Shown piece by piece: positions 15,141 through 22,942 of a stretch of 26,414 bases of DNA. Both the position numbers and the translations under genes were made by a program. Below the pieces are notes generated by a model. That model worked only from the letters and a program-made list of their open reading frames with translations, was not told where the DNA came from and made no database searches. How positions within the stretch are numbered: position 1 is the stretch's first letter; every line of letters starts with the position of its first letter. Source of the stretch: CBDTYW01 sp965364735 (GTDB taxonomy: Bacteria; Actinomycetota; Nitriliruptoria; Nitriliruptorales; Nitriliruptoraceae); contig CBDTYW010000015.1 of NCBI GenBank assembly GCA_965364735.1, positions 1 to 26,414 on the forward strand. Reading direction: 5' to 3'.

Positions 15141-15170
15141 GGAAGTTTTCGTAACATGTTAGCGTTTTTC
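15141..15170. promoter_or_regulatory. divergent promoter/operator region with palindrome TAACATGTTA
   Basis: An AT-rich island stands out in very GC-rich DNA between the TetR and glycosyltransferase genes. It carries a perfect 10-bp palindrome TAACATGTTA (15152-15161), whose core AACATGTT fits the AACNNGTT pattern known for KstR-type TetR regulators. Reading either way it also offers a TANNNT -10 (TAACAT on both strands, TAGCGT at 15160-15165 on plus). It is the best candidate binding site for the adjacent TetR protein. Confidence 0.5.
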
Positions 15171-15187
15171 GCGTGGAGAGGACGCAC

Positions 15188-16438
15188 ATGGACCAGCCGC
15201 TGAGGATCGCCCTGCTGACGTATCGCGGGAACCCGTACTGCGGGGGACAGGGCGTGTACGTCCGTCACCTGGCCCGCGAGCTCGTCGCGCTCGGCCATGA
15301 GGTCGACGTGCTCTCCGGCCAGCCCTACCCGGTCGTCACGGACGGCGTGGAGCTCGTCGAGGTCGAGAGCCTGGACCTGTACCGCGAGTCCGACCCGTTC
15401 CGCGTCCCGAAGCTGCGCGAGTTCCGCGACCTCGTCGACGTGCTCGAGTTCGGCGTGATGTGCACGGCCGGGTTCCCCGAGCCGCTGACGTTCAGCCTGC
15501 GTGCGCTGCGGCTCCTGCAGCAGCGAGGCGACGACTACGACGTCGTCCACGACAACCAGACGCTCGGCTACGGGATCCTCGGGATCGAACGGCTCGGTCT
15601 GCCGCTCGTCGCGACCATCCACCATCCGATCACCGTCGACCGACGCATCGACGCAGCCGAGAAGCGGACCTGGAGGCAGCGGATCGCTCAGCGTCGCTGG
15701 TACGGATTCCTGACGATGCAGGCGCGCGTCGCCCGACGCATCGAGCACCTCCTGACCGTCTCCGCCTCGTCGCTCGACGACATCGTCGAGGACCTCGGCG
15801 TCACCCGGGGTCGTGTCGCCGTCGTCCCGGTCGGCGTCGACGTCGAGACCTTCCGGCCACGCCCCGAGGTCGCACGCGTCCCGGAGCGCATCATCTCGAC
15901 GGCCAGCTCCGAGTCGCCGCTGAAGGGCGGCGTGATCCTGCTGGAAGCGGTCGCGAAGCTGCGCACCGAACGCGACGTCGAGCTCGTGGTCATCGGACGT
16001 CCGCGACCGGACGGCGTGCTCGCCGACGCGATCACCCGCTTCGGGCTGGAGGACGTCGTGACGTTCCACCACGGCATCTCCGACGACGAGCTCGCCACGC
16101 TGCTCGCCTCCGCGACCGTCGCCGCCGTCCCGTCGCTGTACGAGGGGTTCTCGCTTCCGACCGCTGAGGCGATGGCCTGCGCGACGCCGGTGGTGACGAC
16201 CTCGGCCGGGGCCTTGCCCGAGGTCGTCGGCGACGCCGGGATCATCGTCGAGCCGGGTGACGCGAGCGCGCTCGCCGCGGGCCTGCGCACCGTCCTCGAC
16301 GACGCCGTCCTCGCCTCCGAGCTCGGAGCCAGGGGACGCGAACGTGTCCTCGAGCAGTTCACCTGGCGCCGCACCGCCGAAGCCACCGTCGCCCGTTACC
16401 GCGAGGCGATCGCTGCCCAGGCCGAGGAGGCCCGCTGA
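15188..16438 (+). CDS. glycosyltransferase family 4 protein
   Basis: This 416-residue GT-B enzyme transfers a sugar from a nucleotide donor. The N-terminal domain opens with RIALLTYRGNPYCGGQGVYV, the typical Gly-rich acceptor-side loop, and contains THHPITVDRR; the C-terminal donor domain has SPLKGGVILLEA and the retaining-GT EX7E motif at Glu319 and Glu327 (EGFSLPTAEAM). ATG 15188 has GGAGAGGA upstream. It overlaps the following methyltransferase by one base (TGATG). Donor and acceptor are not determined; with a methyltransferase and a terpene-cyclase-like protein behind it, it may decorate a lipid or isoprenoid carrier. Expression may be controlled from the TAACATGTTA region. Confidence 0.93.
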   Translation: MDQPLRIALLTYRGNPYCGGQGVYVRHLARELVALGHEVDVLSGQPYPVVTDGVELVEVESLDLYRESDPFRVPKLREFRDLVDVLEFGVMCTAGFPEPLTFSLRALRLLQQRGDDYDVVHDNQTLGYGILGIERLGLPLVATIHHPITVDRRIDAAEKRTWRQRIAQRRWYGFLTMQARVARRIEHLLTVSASSLDDIVEDLGVTRGRVAVVPVGVDVETFRPRPEVARVPERIISTASSESPLKGGVILLEAVAKLRTERDVELVVIGRPRPDGVLADAITRFGLEDVVTFHHGISDDELATLLASATVAAVPSLYEGFSLPTAEAMACATPVVTTSAGALPEVVGDAGIIVEPGDASALAAGLRTVLDDAVLASELGARGRERVLEQFTWRRTAEATVARYREAIAAQAEEAR

Positions 16439-17151
16439 TGTTGACCGTCGACTTCCAACGACTCCCCGTCGAGCCCGGCGACACCGTCCTCGACCTCGGC
16501 TGCGGGGGCGGACGGCACGCCTTCGAGGTGCTCCGACGCGGTGGCGTCGTGACCGCCTTCGATCAGGACGCCGACGAGCTCGCCGCCGTCGCGGACATGG
16601 TGGCCGCGATGCACGACAACGGCGAGGTCCCGGTCGGCGGCGACGGCACGACCGTCGTCGGCGACGCGCTCGACCTGCCCTTCGACGACGGGGCCTTCGA
16701 CCGCATCATCGCCGCCGAGGTCCTGGAGCACATCCCCGACGACACCCGTGCGATCGCGGAGCTGGCACGTGTGCTGAAGCCCGGAGGGCTCGGCGCGATC
16801 ACCGTACCGAGCTGGCTGCCGGAGAAGGTGTGCTGGGCGCTGAGCGACGAGTACCACGAGGTCGAGGGCGGCCACGTCCGCATCTATGGTCGCCGCGAGC
16901 TCGACCAGAAGCTCGACGCCGCCGGCTTCGAGGTTCTCGGTCACGGTCGTGCCCACGCGTTGCACAGCCCGTACTGGTGGTTGAAGTGCGCGGTCGGGAC
17001 GGACAACGACGACCACTTCGCGGTGCGCACCTACCACCAGATGCTGGTCTGGGACATCATGAAGGGCCCGCTCGTCACACGGCTCGCGGACCGCGTCCTG
17101 AACCCGGTGCTCGGCAAGTCCCACGTCGTCTACGTCCGTCGTCGCGCGTGA
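16438..17151 (+). CDS. class I SAM-dependent methyltransferase
   Basis: This 237-residue protein has SAM-binding motif I VLDLGCGGGRHA (17-28), an acidic end of strand 2 (AFDQD), motif II-like GDALDLPFDDGAFD, and the post-motif AAEVLEHIPDDTRAI, VLKPGG. The fold is UbiE/Methyltransf_11-like. The second half contains aromatic residues (HSPYWWLKC) of the kind that line a lipid or large-substrate pocket, an inference only. It begins inside the stop of the glycosyltransferase (TGATG) and ends overlapping the next gene by 4 bp (GTGA), so the three are translationally coupled. The methyl acceptor is unknown. Confidence 0.92.
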   Translation: MLTVDFQRLPVEPGDTVLDLGCGGGRHAFEVLRRGGVVTAFDQDADELAAVADMVAAMHDNGEVPVGGDGTTVVGDALDLPFDDGAFDRIIAAEVLEHIPDDTRAIAELARVLKPGGLGAITVPSWLPEKVCWALSDEYHEVEGGHVRIYGRRELDQKLDAAGFEVLGHGRAHALHSPYWWLKCAVGTDNDDHFAVRTYHQMLVWDIMKGPLVTRLADRVLNPVLGKSHVVYVRRRA

Positions 17152-18257
17152 CGGAGCTGCTGAGCCGAGCGCAGATCCGGGCAACGGGCGCGTCGATCGC
17201 TGCCGTCCAACGCGCGGATGGCGCGATCCCGTTCTCGCCCCGCGGTCAGGTCGACGCCTGGGATCTTGTCGAGGCGACGATGGGACTCGACGTCGCGGGC
17301 TTCCACGCCGAGGCCGAGGCGGGGCTCGAGTTCCTGCGCGCGACGCAGCGACCTGACGGTTCGTGGCCGGCGCGGTGGCGCAACGGTGAGATCATCGAGC
17401 CATGGTCCGAGGTCCACTTCGTCGGCTACATCGCGCAGGGCGTCTGGCATCACAGCCACGCAACGTCAGACGAGCGGTTCCTCCGCCGCATGTGGCGATG
17501 CGTCGACCGGGCGCTCGCGTTCTGCCTGACGATGCAACGCCCGTCCGGGGCGTTCGCCTGGTCACGCGACGTCGAGGGCCAGCTGTGGCACGAGGCCCTC
17601 GTCACGTCGAACGCCTCGATGCACCAGAGCCTGCGCGCCGGCCTTGCGATCGCCGCACGGCTCGGGCATGAGCGCCCCGCGTGGGAGCTCGCCGTCGGCA
17701 TGCTCGGCCACGCGATGCGCGAGCATGAGGCCGAGGAGTTCTCTGGCCGCGACCCGTGGTCGATGGACTGGTACTACCCGCTGCTCTGCGGCCCGCTCGT
17801 CGGCGTTGCGGCTGGTCAACGGCTCGCGACCTCGTGGGGACGCTTCGTCGTTCCGGGTCACGGCATCCGCTGCGTCGACCACGAACCGTGGGTGACGGGA
17901 GCCGAGTCCTGCGAGCTCGCGATCTCGTTGGTCCACGCCGGCGAGCGCGACCTGGCCGCCCAGATCGTCGCGGACATCCAGCATCTTCGCGAGCACGACG
18001 GCAGCTACTGGACGGGCCGCAACATCGTGCTGGACCAGATCTGGCCACGTGAGCAGACGACGTGGACCGCCGGCGCCGTCCTGCTCGCCGTGGACGCGAT
18101 CGACGGCACCTCGGACACCGCGAAGTTCTTCGCCCCTGATGCACTCCCGTCGGGCATCCCCGTCGACGACGTCGCCTGCGTGCACGGCTGCACGACCACG
18201 TCGCTGCCCGAGCTCAGCTCGTCCGTCGGAGCACGCGCAACGAGCCGGTCGCGCTGA
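17148..18257 (+). CDS. prenyltransferase/squalene-cyclase-like alpha-barrel protein
   Basis: The 369-residue protein starts at GTG 17148, overlapping the methyltransferase stop. It shows degenerate repeats of the terpene-cyclase/prenyltransferase toroid: VQRADGAIPFS (20-30), TQRPDGSWPARW (66-77), MQRPSGAFAW and LREHDGSYWTG, similar to QW motifs. No clear DxDD cyclase motif is seen, and length is about half of a full squalene-hopene cyclase, so it is probably a single-barrel relative whose catalytic role is uncertain. A hydrolase or glycan-active toroid is an alternative. The frame runs upstream to 16257 but that is shadow of the upstream genes. Its last 44 bases are antisense to the end of the next methyltransferase. 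Confidence 0.8.
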   Translation: MTELLSRAQIRATGASIAAVQRADGAIPFSPRGQVDAWDLVEATMGLDVAGFHAEAEAGLEFLRATQRPDGSWPARWRNGEIIEPWSEVHFVGYIAQGVWHHSHATSDERFLRRMWRCVDRALAFCLTMQRPSGAFAWSRDVEGQLWHEALVTSNASMHQSLRAGLAIAARLGHERPAWELAVGMLGHAMREHEAEEFSGRDPWSMDWYYPLLCGPLVGVAAGQRLATSWGRFVVPGHGIRCVDHEPWVTGAESCELAISLVHAGERDLAAQIVADIQHLREHDGSYWTGRNIVLDQIWPREQTTWTAGAVLLAVDAIDGTSDTAKFFAPDALPSGIPVDDVACVHGCTTTSLPELSSSVGARATSRSR

Positions 18258-18837
18258 TCTCGACGAAGCGTCCGGTCTGCAGCGGTGGGAGGTAGAGCTC
18301 GTCGTGGGGGGCCTGGCCGCCGTCGGCCGGGTCGGCGAAGACGTCGTGGACGACCCAGAGGCCACCGACGGCGAGGTGGTCGATCCAGGCGTCATGATCG
18401 GCGCGGGCGACCTCGGCGGCGTGGCCGCCGTCGATGAAGATCATGCCGGCCGGCGCGCCCCACCACGCCGCGACCTCGACGCTGCGTCCGACGACCATCG
18501 TCACGACGTCCTCGATCCCGGCCTCGACGATCGTGCGCCGCGCATGCGGCACGGTCTCGAGCCGGCCGACGGTCTGGTCGACGAGGTCTGACGCGTGGTG
18601 CTCCCAGCCGACCTGGTTCTCCTCGGAACCGCGGTGGTGGTCGATGGTGATGACGTGCGAGCCGACCTCGCGCGCGGCGGCGGCAAGCCAGACCGTGGAC
18701 TTCGCGCACCACGTCCCGACCTCGACGATCGGTCCGACGCGACCGCCGATCAGCGCCGCCTCGGCGAGGGCGAGACCTTCGTCGTCGGGCATGAACCCGC
18801 GCGTCTCGCGGGCGCGCTGCAGCAGTTCGGGGTCCAT
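18214..18837 (-). CDS. class I SAM-dependent methyltransferase (Methyltransf_24-like)
   Basis: This 207-residue protein has a SAM motif VEVGTWCAKSTVWLA, strand-2 block VITIDHHRGSEEN, and the metal-linked block MIFIDGGHAAEVARADHDAW followed by GGLWVVHDVF. These are characteristic of Methyltransf_24 O-methyltransferases of the cephalosporin-hydroxylase/macrocin-like type. ATG 18837 has GGAG upstream. It reads toward the terpene-cyclase-like gene, and the two coding regions share 44 bp at their 3' ends. It is divergent from the MFS gene across 107 bp. It may act with the glycosyltransferase operon, judging by position only. Confidence 0.88.
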   Translation of the reverse strand: MDPELLQRARETRGFMPDDEGLALAEAALIGGRVGPIVEVGTWCAKSTVWLAAAAREVGSHVITIDHHRGSEENQVGWEHHASDLVDQTVGRLETVPHARRTIVEAGIEDVVTMVVGRSVEVAAWWGAPAGMIFIDGGHAAEVARADHDAWIDHLAVGGLWVVHDVFADPADGGQAPHDELYLPPLQTGRFVEISATGSLRVLRRTS

Positions 18838-18900
18838 CGAGTCTCCGAGTCGTCGCAGCGATCCTGCCGCACGCAGAGATGGCCGGCCAACCTGCTCGCC

Positions 18901-18906
18901 TAGAGT
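18901..18906 (+). promoter_or_regulatory. possible -10 element (TAGAGT) for the MFS gene
   Basis: TAGAGT fits TANNNT and lies about 40 bp before the ATG at 18945. A perfect palindrome TGGCCGGCCA (18880-18889) sits just upstream, about where a -35 or an operator would be. There is no recognisable -35. Confidence 0.3.
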
Positions 18907-18944
18907 CAGTCGACGTCGAAGCAGCGAGCGGCAGGGGTCACGTG

Positions 18945-20225
18945 ATGGCAGCTGACGACACGATTCGTGAGCAGGCCGTCGACGGCGGCTTCGCGGCGAT
19001 CGTCGCGACGCTGCGCGACCCGGTCCTGCGACGCCTCGTCATCGCGTTCCTGATCAGCGAGATCGGCGACGGGATGACGGCGGTCGTCCTGCCGTTGTCG
19101 GTGTTCGCGGCGACCGGGAGCGCAACGCTCACCGGTGGGGCGTTCGCGATCGTCCGGCTGATCAACGTCGTCGGACGCCCGACCGGAGGCGTGCTCGCAG
19201 ACCGCTTCGACCGGCTCCGCGTGCTGCGGTCGAGCTTCGTCGTGCGGGCGCTGCTGCTGGTCGTCGCGGCGACGTTCGTGGACTCGGTCACCGCGCTCGC
19301 GCTCGTTGCGCTGCTCGGCGTCCGCGTCGGCGCGGCGCTCGACAACGCTGCTGCGGAGGCTGCGATCCGCGTCCGCGCGCGGCATGCCCCGCAGCAGGTC
19401 GCCGCGGTCCGGCGCACCGCGTTCTCGCTCTCGTTCCTCGTTGGCCCCGCGCTCGGCGGCCTCGTCCTCGCGACGGCCGGACTCCGCGCAGCGCTCGTCG
19501 TCGACCTCGCCACGTTCGTGCTGGCGTTGGTCGTTCTCGGCGGGATGCGCAGCCCGGTCGAGCGTGCGCCGTCCGAGCCGGCGGTCCTCCGGCATCGGAT
19601 CGCGTCGGTGTTCGCCGACGTCGGCGAAGGCGTCCGCCACCTCCGTGGACATCCTGACCTGCGGGTGCTCGTCGGGACCGCGGTCGTCAATGCGACGCTG
19701 GTGGCGGCCGTCGTGTCGTTGTCGATCCCGTACCTCGACGGTCTGGTGGGCGCGCCCGACGGGGCGTATGGGTTCGCGCTCGCCGCCTATGGCATCGGGG
19801 AGCTCGCCGGCTCCTGGGGCGCGGGCGCCGTCCGATGGAAGATCGCGTGGCGTCGGCTCGTCTGGCGGTCGCTGCTCGCCTACGGCGTGATCTGCATCCT
19901 CAGCGTCGCCGTCGCGTCGTGGTGGCTGCTGATCGCTGGGTGGCTCGTGTGGGGGATCTCGTTCGGACCTGAGCGCATCCTCGGCGAGGTCGCGCTCGTC
20001 ACCGCCACCGACGACGCCCTGCTCGGCCGCGCGTACGGCGGCCTGGGCATGCTCGAGTCGATGGGCCTTGCCGTCGGATCGATCGCCGGCGGGGTCATGG
20101 CCGAGGTGGCCGCGCCCCGCGCGGGGATCGTCGTCGTCGGTGTTGCCTACGTCGTGGCGGCGCCGTTCTTCCTCGCCGCAGCACGACGCGCGAGCGCGAC
20201 GAGCCCCAGCCCCAGCAACGCCTGA
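18945..20225 (+). CDS. MFS transporter (efflux type)
   Basis: This 426-residue integral membrane protein has about twelve hydrophobic segments. MFS motif A is visible as GGVLADRFDRLRVL (81-94) after the second helix, and a Gly-rich SFLVGPALGGLVL segment marks helix 5. A longer soluble loop in the middle (SPVERAPSEPAVLRHRIASV) separates the two halves. It resembles the EntS-like or MFS_3 group of exporters; the substrate is unknown. I use ATG 18945, with AGGGG 7 bases upstream; GTG 18942 is adjacent and equally possible. The last 79 bases overlap antisense with the end of the acylase gene. Confidence 0.9.
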   Translation: MAADDTIREQAVDGGFAAIVATLRDPVLRRLVIAFLISEIGDGMTAVVLPLSVFAATGSATLTGGAFAIVRLINVVGRPTGGVLADRFDRLRVLRSSFVVRALLLVVAATFVDSVTALALVALLGVRVGAALDNAAAEAAIRVRARHAPQQVAAVRRTAFSLSFLVGPALGGLVLATAGLRAALVVDLATFVLALVVLGGMRSPVERAPSEPAVLRHRIASVFADVGEGVRHLRGHPDLRVLVGTAVVNATLVAAVVSLSIPYLDGLVGAPDGAYGFALAAYGIGELAGSWGAGAVRWKIAWRRLVWRSLLAYGVICILSVAVASWWLLIAGWLVWGISFGPERILGEVALVTATDDALLGRAYGGLGMLESMGLAVGSIAGGVMAEVAAPRAGIVVVGVAYVVAAPFFLAAARRASATSPSPSNA

Positions 20226-22741
20226 CCGCCACCCGTCGCGGGCAGCGGGTCGGTGTCGGACGGAGCCGCGACGGGAGCCGCGACGGCGTTCGTCACGGTC
20301 TTCGTCGAGATCAGGTCGGCGGCGATCTCCTCCTCGGTGAAGGCGAAGTCGACCCACTCCTCACGCGACCACAGCTCGGTCTGGTCGTCCTGGTGCGGCG
20401 AGCTCGGGTTGCTCGACTGTGAGTAGGTCAGGATCGTGCGGGCATCGACGCCGGTGTCCGTGAACGCCACCGCCTGGATGTGCGACGAGCCGTAGGTCAC
20501 GCGGTAGAGCGCGTCCGGGTTCGCGACGGGGTTGCTGATCGCCACGACGTTCGCGGAGCCCGTGCTGCCGAAGCCGCCCTGGACCGGGATGGCGCCGGCA
20601 CCGGGGTCGCCAGCCATCTGCAGCGTCGAGAACGGTGCGTCGTACGCGATGCCCTTGCCGTCGAGGTACGCGGCCGCGACGTCGAACGCGCCGATCACGC
20701 CGTTGTCGGACTCGTCGAGGTCGCGCGGCGTGTTGACGGGGTCGCTCGCGCTGAACGGCACGGTGAAGGAGTTGGCGCCGCGCCCCCAGATCTCGCGGAA
20801 GAGGTGCGCGCCGACCGAGTCGGTGTTGGTCATGCCGTCCCATGCGGCGAGCGTGTCGCAGAAGGAGTCGTCGACCGAGGACGAGGTGCAGGCCGTCTGG
20901 AGGTCGTCGTTCTCCCGTGCGAGCTCGGCGCCGTACACGCGGTTGATCGTCTCGATCTCCCGGAGCTGGTCGTGCGTGAAGGTGTTCGGGCCACCCAGTC
21001 CGTCGGTGCCGTCGAGACGGTCGAGGACGTAGCGGTAGACCATGCGCGTCCGCAGCGTCCGCTCGCAACGCTCGCAGCCGATGATCGGGGAGAAGCCCTC
21101 GAGCGGCAGGTCCGGGTTCGGCAGCCAGTACGAGTCGTTCGCGTTGATCACCCAGTCGCGCGTCGTCACGTCGGGCAGGTTCGCGGCGCCGAGCGTCCCG
21201 GCGCGCGGGGCGTCGTCGTCGGAACCCCAGGCGCAGGCAGAACCTGCTCGGGTCCCGTCGAGGCCGGGCAGACCAGCGAGCTCGAACAGCAGGCGCCCGA
21301 TCGGCGTCATGCACTCTTCGATCTGCGCAGCGGTGACGTGCGGCACGACGGAGTGGTCCGCGTAGAGCGCGTTGCCGTCACGGTCCGCCGCGAGGGTGTT
21401 GACCCACGGCATGCCGGCGGTCGCCGTCTGGTTCGCGAGCAGCTCCGCGGTGGAGGTCGCCTTGCCCATCTCGTGGAAGACGTCGAGGGTGCGGAGGTGC
21501 TCGGCGTTGGCGTCGCGGAACGCCCACACGGAGTCGAGCGTCCAGCCCATCAGCGAGTTCGGGGCGTCGAGGACGTAGCCCTCGTCGGTGCGGTAGAGGT
21601 CCTCGATCGTCGTCGATCCGTCCGGCAGGGCGACCGTGACCTCGTGGCGCTGGACCGACTTCGGTTCGCTGTCGGTGAGGTACGTCGTCGGCGTGATCAG
21701 CCGATACTCGTACGGCGTGAACCGGTAGGCGGACGAGACCGTGTGCGTCCAGGCGACGTTCTCGTTGAAGCCGATGTTGACGATCGGGGCGCCGTGCAGC
21801 ATCGCGCCCGCGACGTCGTAGACGCCAGGGATCCGCAGGTGTGACTGGGTGAAGCGGTAGCGGCCCTGCCACGGGAAGTGCGGGTTGCCGAGGACCATGC
21901 CACGGCCGTTGGCCGTGACGTCGCCGCCGAGCGCGGTGCCGTTGGAGCCGAACGGGGCGTCGGGGTCCTTGCCGAGCGAGGCGCGCAGGCTGTCCGGCTC
22001 AGGCAGCACCGACGGGACCGGCGCGAACGCGGGCTCGGGGTTCGCGCCCGGGATCAGGTCGCCCAGCGGGTTGGGCAGCAGGCCCGTCGGCAGGCCGGTC
22101 GATCCGTCGTCGGTCGGGGGAGCGGCGTCGGCGATCTCCTGCGCGAAGACGCCCGCCGAGGCCAGGAGGTTCGCGGCGTAGATCCCGCGCCACAGGTCCA
22201 TCTCGACTGCGGGGCGCACCCAGTCCTCGCCGGCGCACGTCGGGTCGCCGACGCCAGCGGAGCCGCCGACGTCCTCGAGGTACTGGTTGAGCCCGGCGAC
22301 GTAGCCGCGGACGATCGCGCGCATCTCCTCGCCCGGCGCCACACCTGGCTCGGTCGAGTCGAGCAGGCCCTCGACGACGCCCCGCGCGATGATGTCGCCG
22401 AAGAGCGTGTCGGCGGCGAGGTTCGTCGCGTTGAACGTCACGTGGTCGCGGTAGCGCTCGTCAGGTCCGAAGAACTTCGAACGCTCCCCGCGCCCGGTGA
22501 CGAGCGTGTCCATCAGCGAGCAGATGATGTCCTCGCCCGCCGAGTAGCCCTGACCGAACCCGAGGGATCCGAAGTCCTGCGCGAGGATGTGCGGGATCCC
22601 GTAGGAGGTCCGACGGATCTCCGCGGAGTAGATGCCGTCGGCCGGCTCGAGGACGCCGGCAGCCTGGGCGACCGGTGAGGCCGCGAGCAGACCCACGAGG
22701 GCGAGTCCGGCGGCAGGCAGGACGGAACGTCGGGAACGCAT
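20147..22741 (-). CDS. secreted Ntn-hydrolase acylase (penicillin/AHL/aculeacin acylase family) with LPATG cell-wall sorting signal
   Basis: This 864-residue precursor starts at ATG 22741. MRSRR plus a hydrophobic stretch ending VAQA (residues 1-28) is a signal peptide. The alpha chain carries RTSYGIPHILAQDF and GFGQGYSAGEDI. The autoproteolytic site is at FG/SNGTALGG, making Ser266 the nucleophile of the beta chain. NGRGMVLGNPHFPWQGRYRF and VNIGFNENVAWTHTVS closely recall AHL acylases such as PvdQ and aculeacin acylase. The C-terminus has LPATG (833-837), a hydrophobic stretch and ALARRAAARK, the layout of a sortase signal, so the mature enzyme may be wall-linked. It probably cleaves acyl amides outside the cell, with AHLs or lipopeptides as candidates. 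Its 3' end overlaps the MFS gene by 79 bp. Confidence 0.93.
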   Translation of the reverse strand: MRSRRSVLPAAGLALVGLLAASPVAQAAGVLEPADGIYSAEIRRTSYGIPHILAQDFGSLGFGQGYSAGEDIICSLMDTLVTGRGERSKFFGPDERYRDHVTFNATNLAADTLFGDIIARGVVEGLLDSTEPGVAPGEEMRAIVRGYVAGLNQYLEDVGGSAGVGDPTCAGEDWVRPAVEMDLWRGIYAANLLASAGVFAQEIADAAPPTDDGSTGLPTGLLPNPLGDLIPGANPEPAFAPVPSVLPEPDSLRASLGKDPDAPFGSNGTALGGDVTANGRGMVLGNPHFPWQGRYRFTQSHLRIPGVYDVAGAMLHGAPIVNIGFNENVAWTHTVSSAYRFTPYEYRLITPTTYLTDSEPKSVQRHEVTVALPDGSTTIEDLYRTDEGYVLDAPNSLMGWTLDSVWAFRDANAEHLRTLDVFHEMGKATSTAELLANQTATAGMPWVNTLAADRDGNALYADHSVVPHVTAAQIEECMTPIGRLLFELAGLPGLDGTRAGSACAWGSDDDAPRAGTLGAANLPDVTTRDWVINANDSYWLPNPDLPLEGFSPIIGCERCERTLRTRMVYRYVLDRLDGTDGLGGPNTFTHDQLREIETINRVYGAELARENDDLQTACTSSSVDDSFCDTLAAWDGMTNTDSVGAHLFREIWGRGANSFTVPFSASDPVNTPRDLDESDNGVIGAFDVAAAYLDGKGIAYDAPFSTLQMAGDPGAGAIPVQGGFGSTGSANVVAISNPVANPDALYRVTYGSSHIQAVAFTDTGVDARTILTYSQSSNPSSPHQDDQTELWSREEWVDFAFTEEEIAADLISTKTVTNAVAAPVAAPSDTDPLPATGGGQALLGLGLVALARRAAARKNGAATT

Positions 22742-22864
22742 GGGGGAAGGCTCCGGCAGCCGGGGGAGGACGGCCACGAGGAAGGACTTCGCCGAACACC
22801 GCTCGGCCTCCTGCGGACCGGTCGGTATCCGCACGTTCGGACGATCGGGAACCGTTCAGGAGAG

Positions 22865-22896
22865 GACGGCGTCTGACCGGGGGTTCGACGCCCGTC
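22865..22896 (+). other. hairpin in the acylase-lipoprotein intergenic region
   Basis: GACGGCGTC (22865-22873) can pair with GACGCCCGTC (22887-22896) through one bulged base around a 13-base loop. It lies about 45 bp before the lipoprotein start in a 201-bp divergent gap that otherwise shows no clear promoter hexamers. It could be a leader structure, though short GC-rich hairpins are common by chance. Confidence 0.25.
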
Positions 22897-22942
22897 GAGC
22901 ACCCACCGGTCGGGCCACCCCGCCGTTCCAGGAGCACCCGAA

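Noticed and set aside
15188..18257. Natural-product (terpene) biosynthetic gene cluster
   Set aside because: There is only one terpene-cyclase-like protein, without an obvious DxDD motif, and no prenyl diphosphate synthase or P450 nearby. I kept it as a small unknown pathway instead.
18906..20357. 483-codon minus-strand open frame opposite the MFS gene
   Set aside because: The translation is almost entirely Arg, Asp and Glu, the mirror of hydrophobic MFS codons.
20480..21844. 454-codon plus-strand open frame inside the acylase
   Set aside because: It is antisense to a well-supported acylase; the translation is Val/Arg/Asp-rich without any recognisable family.
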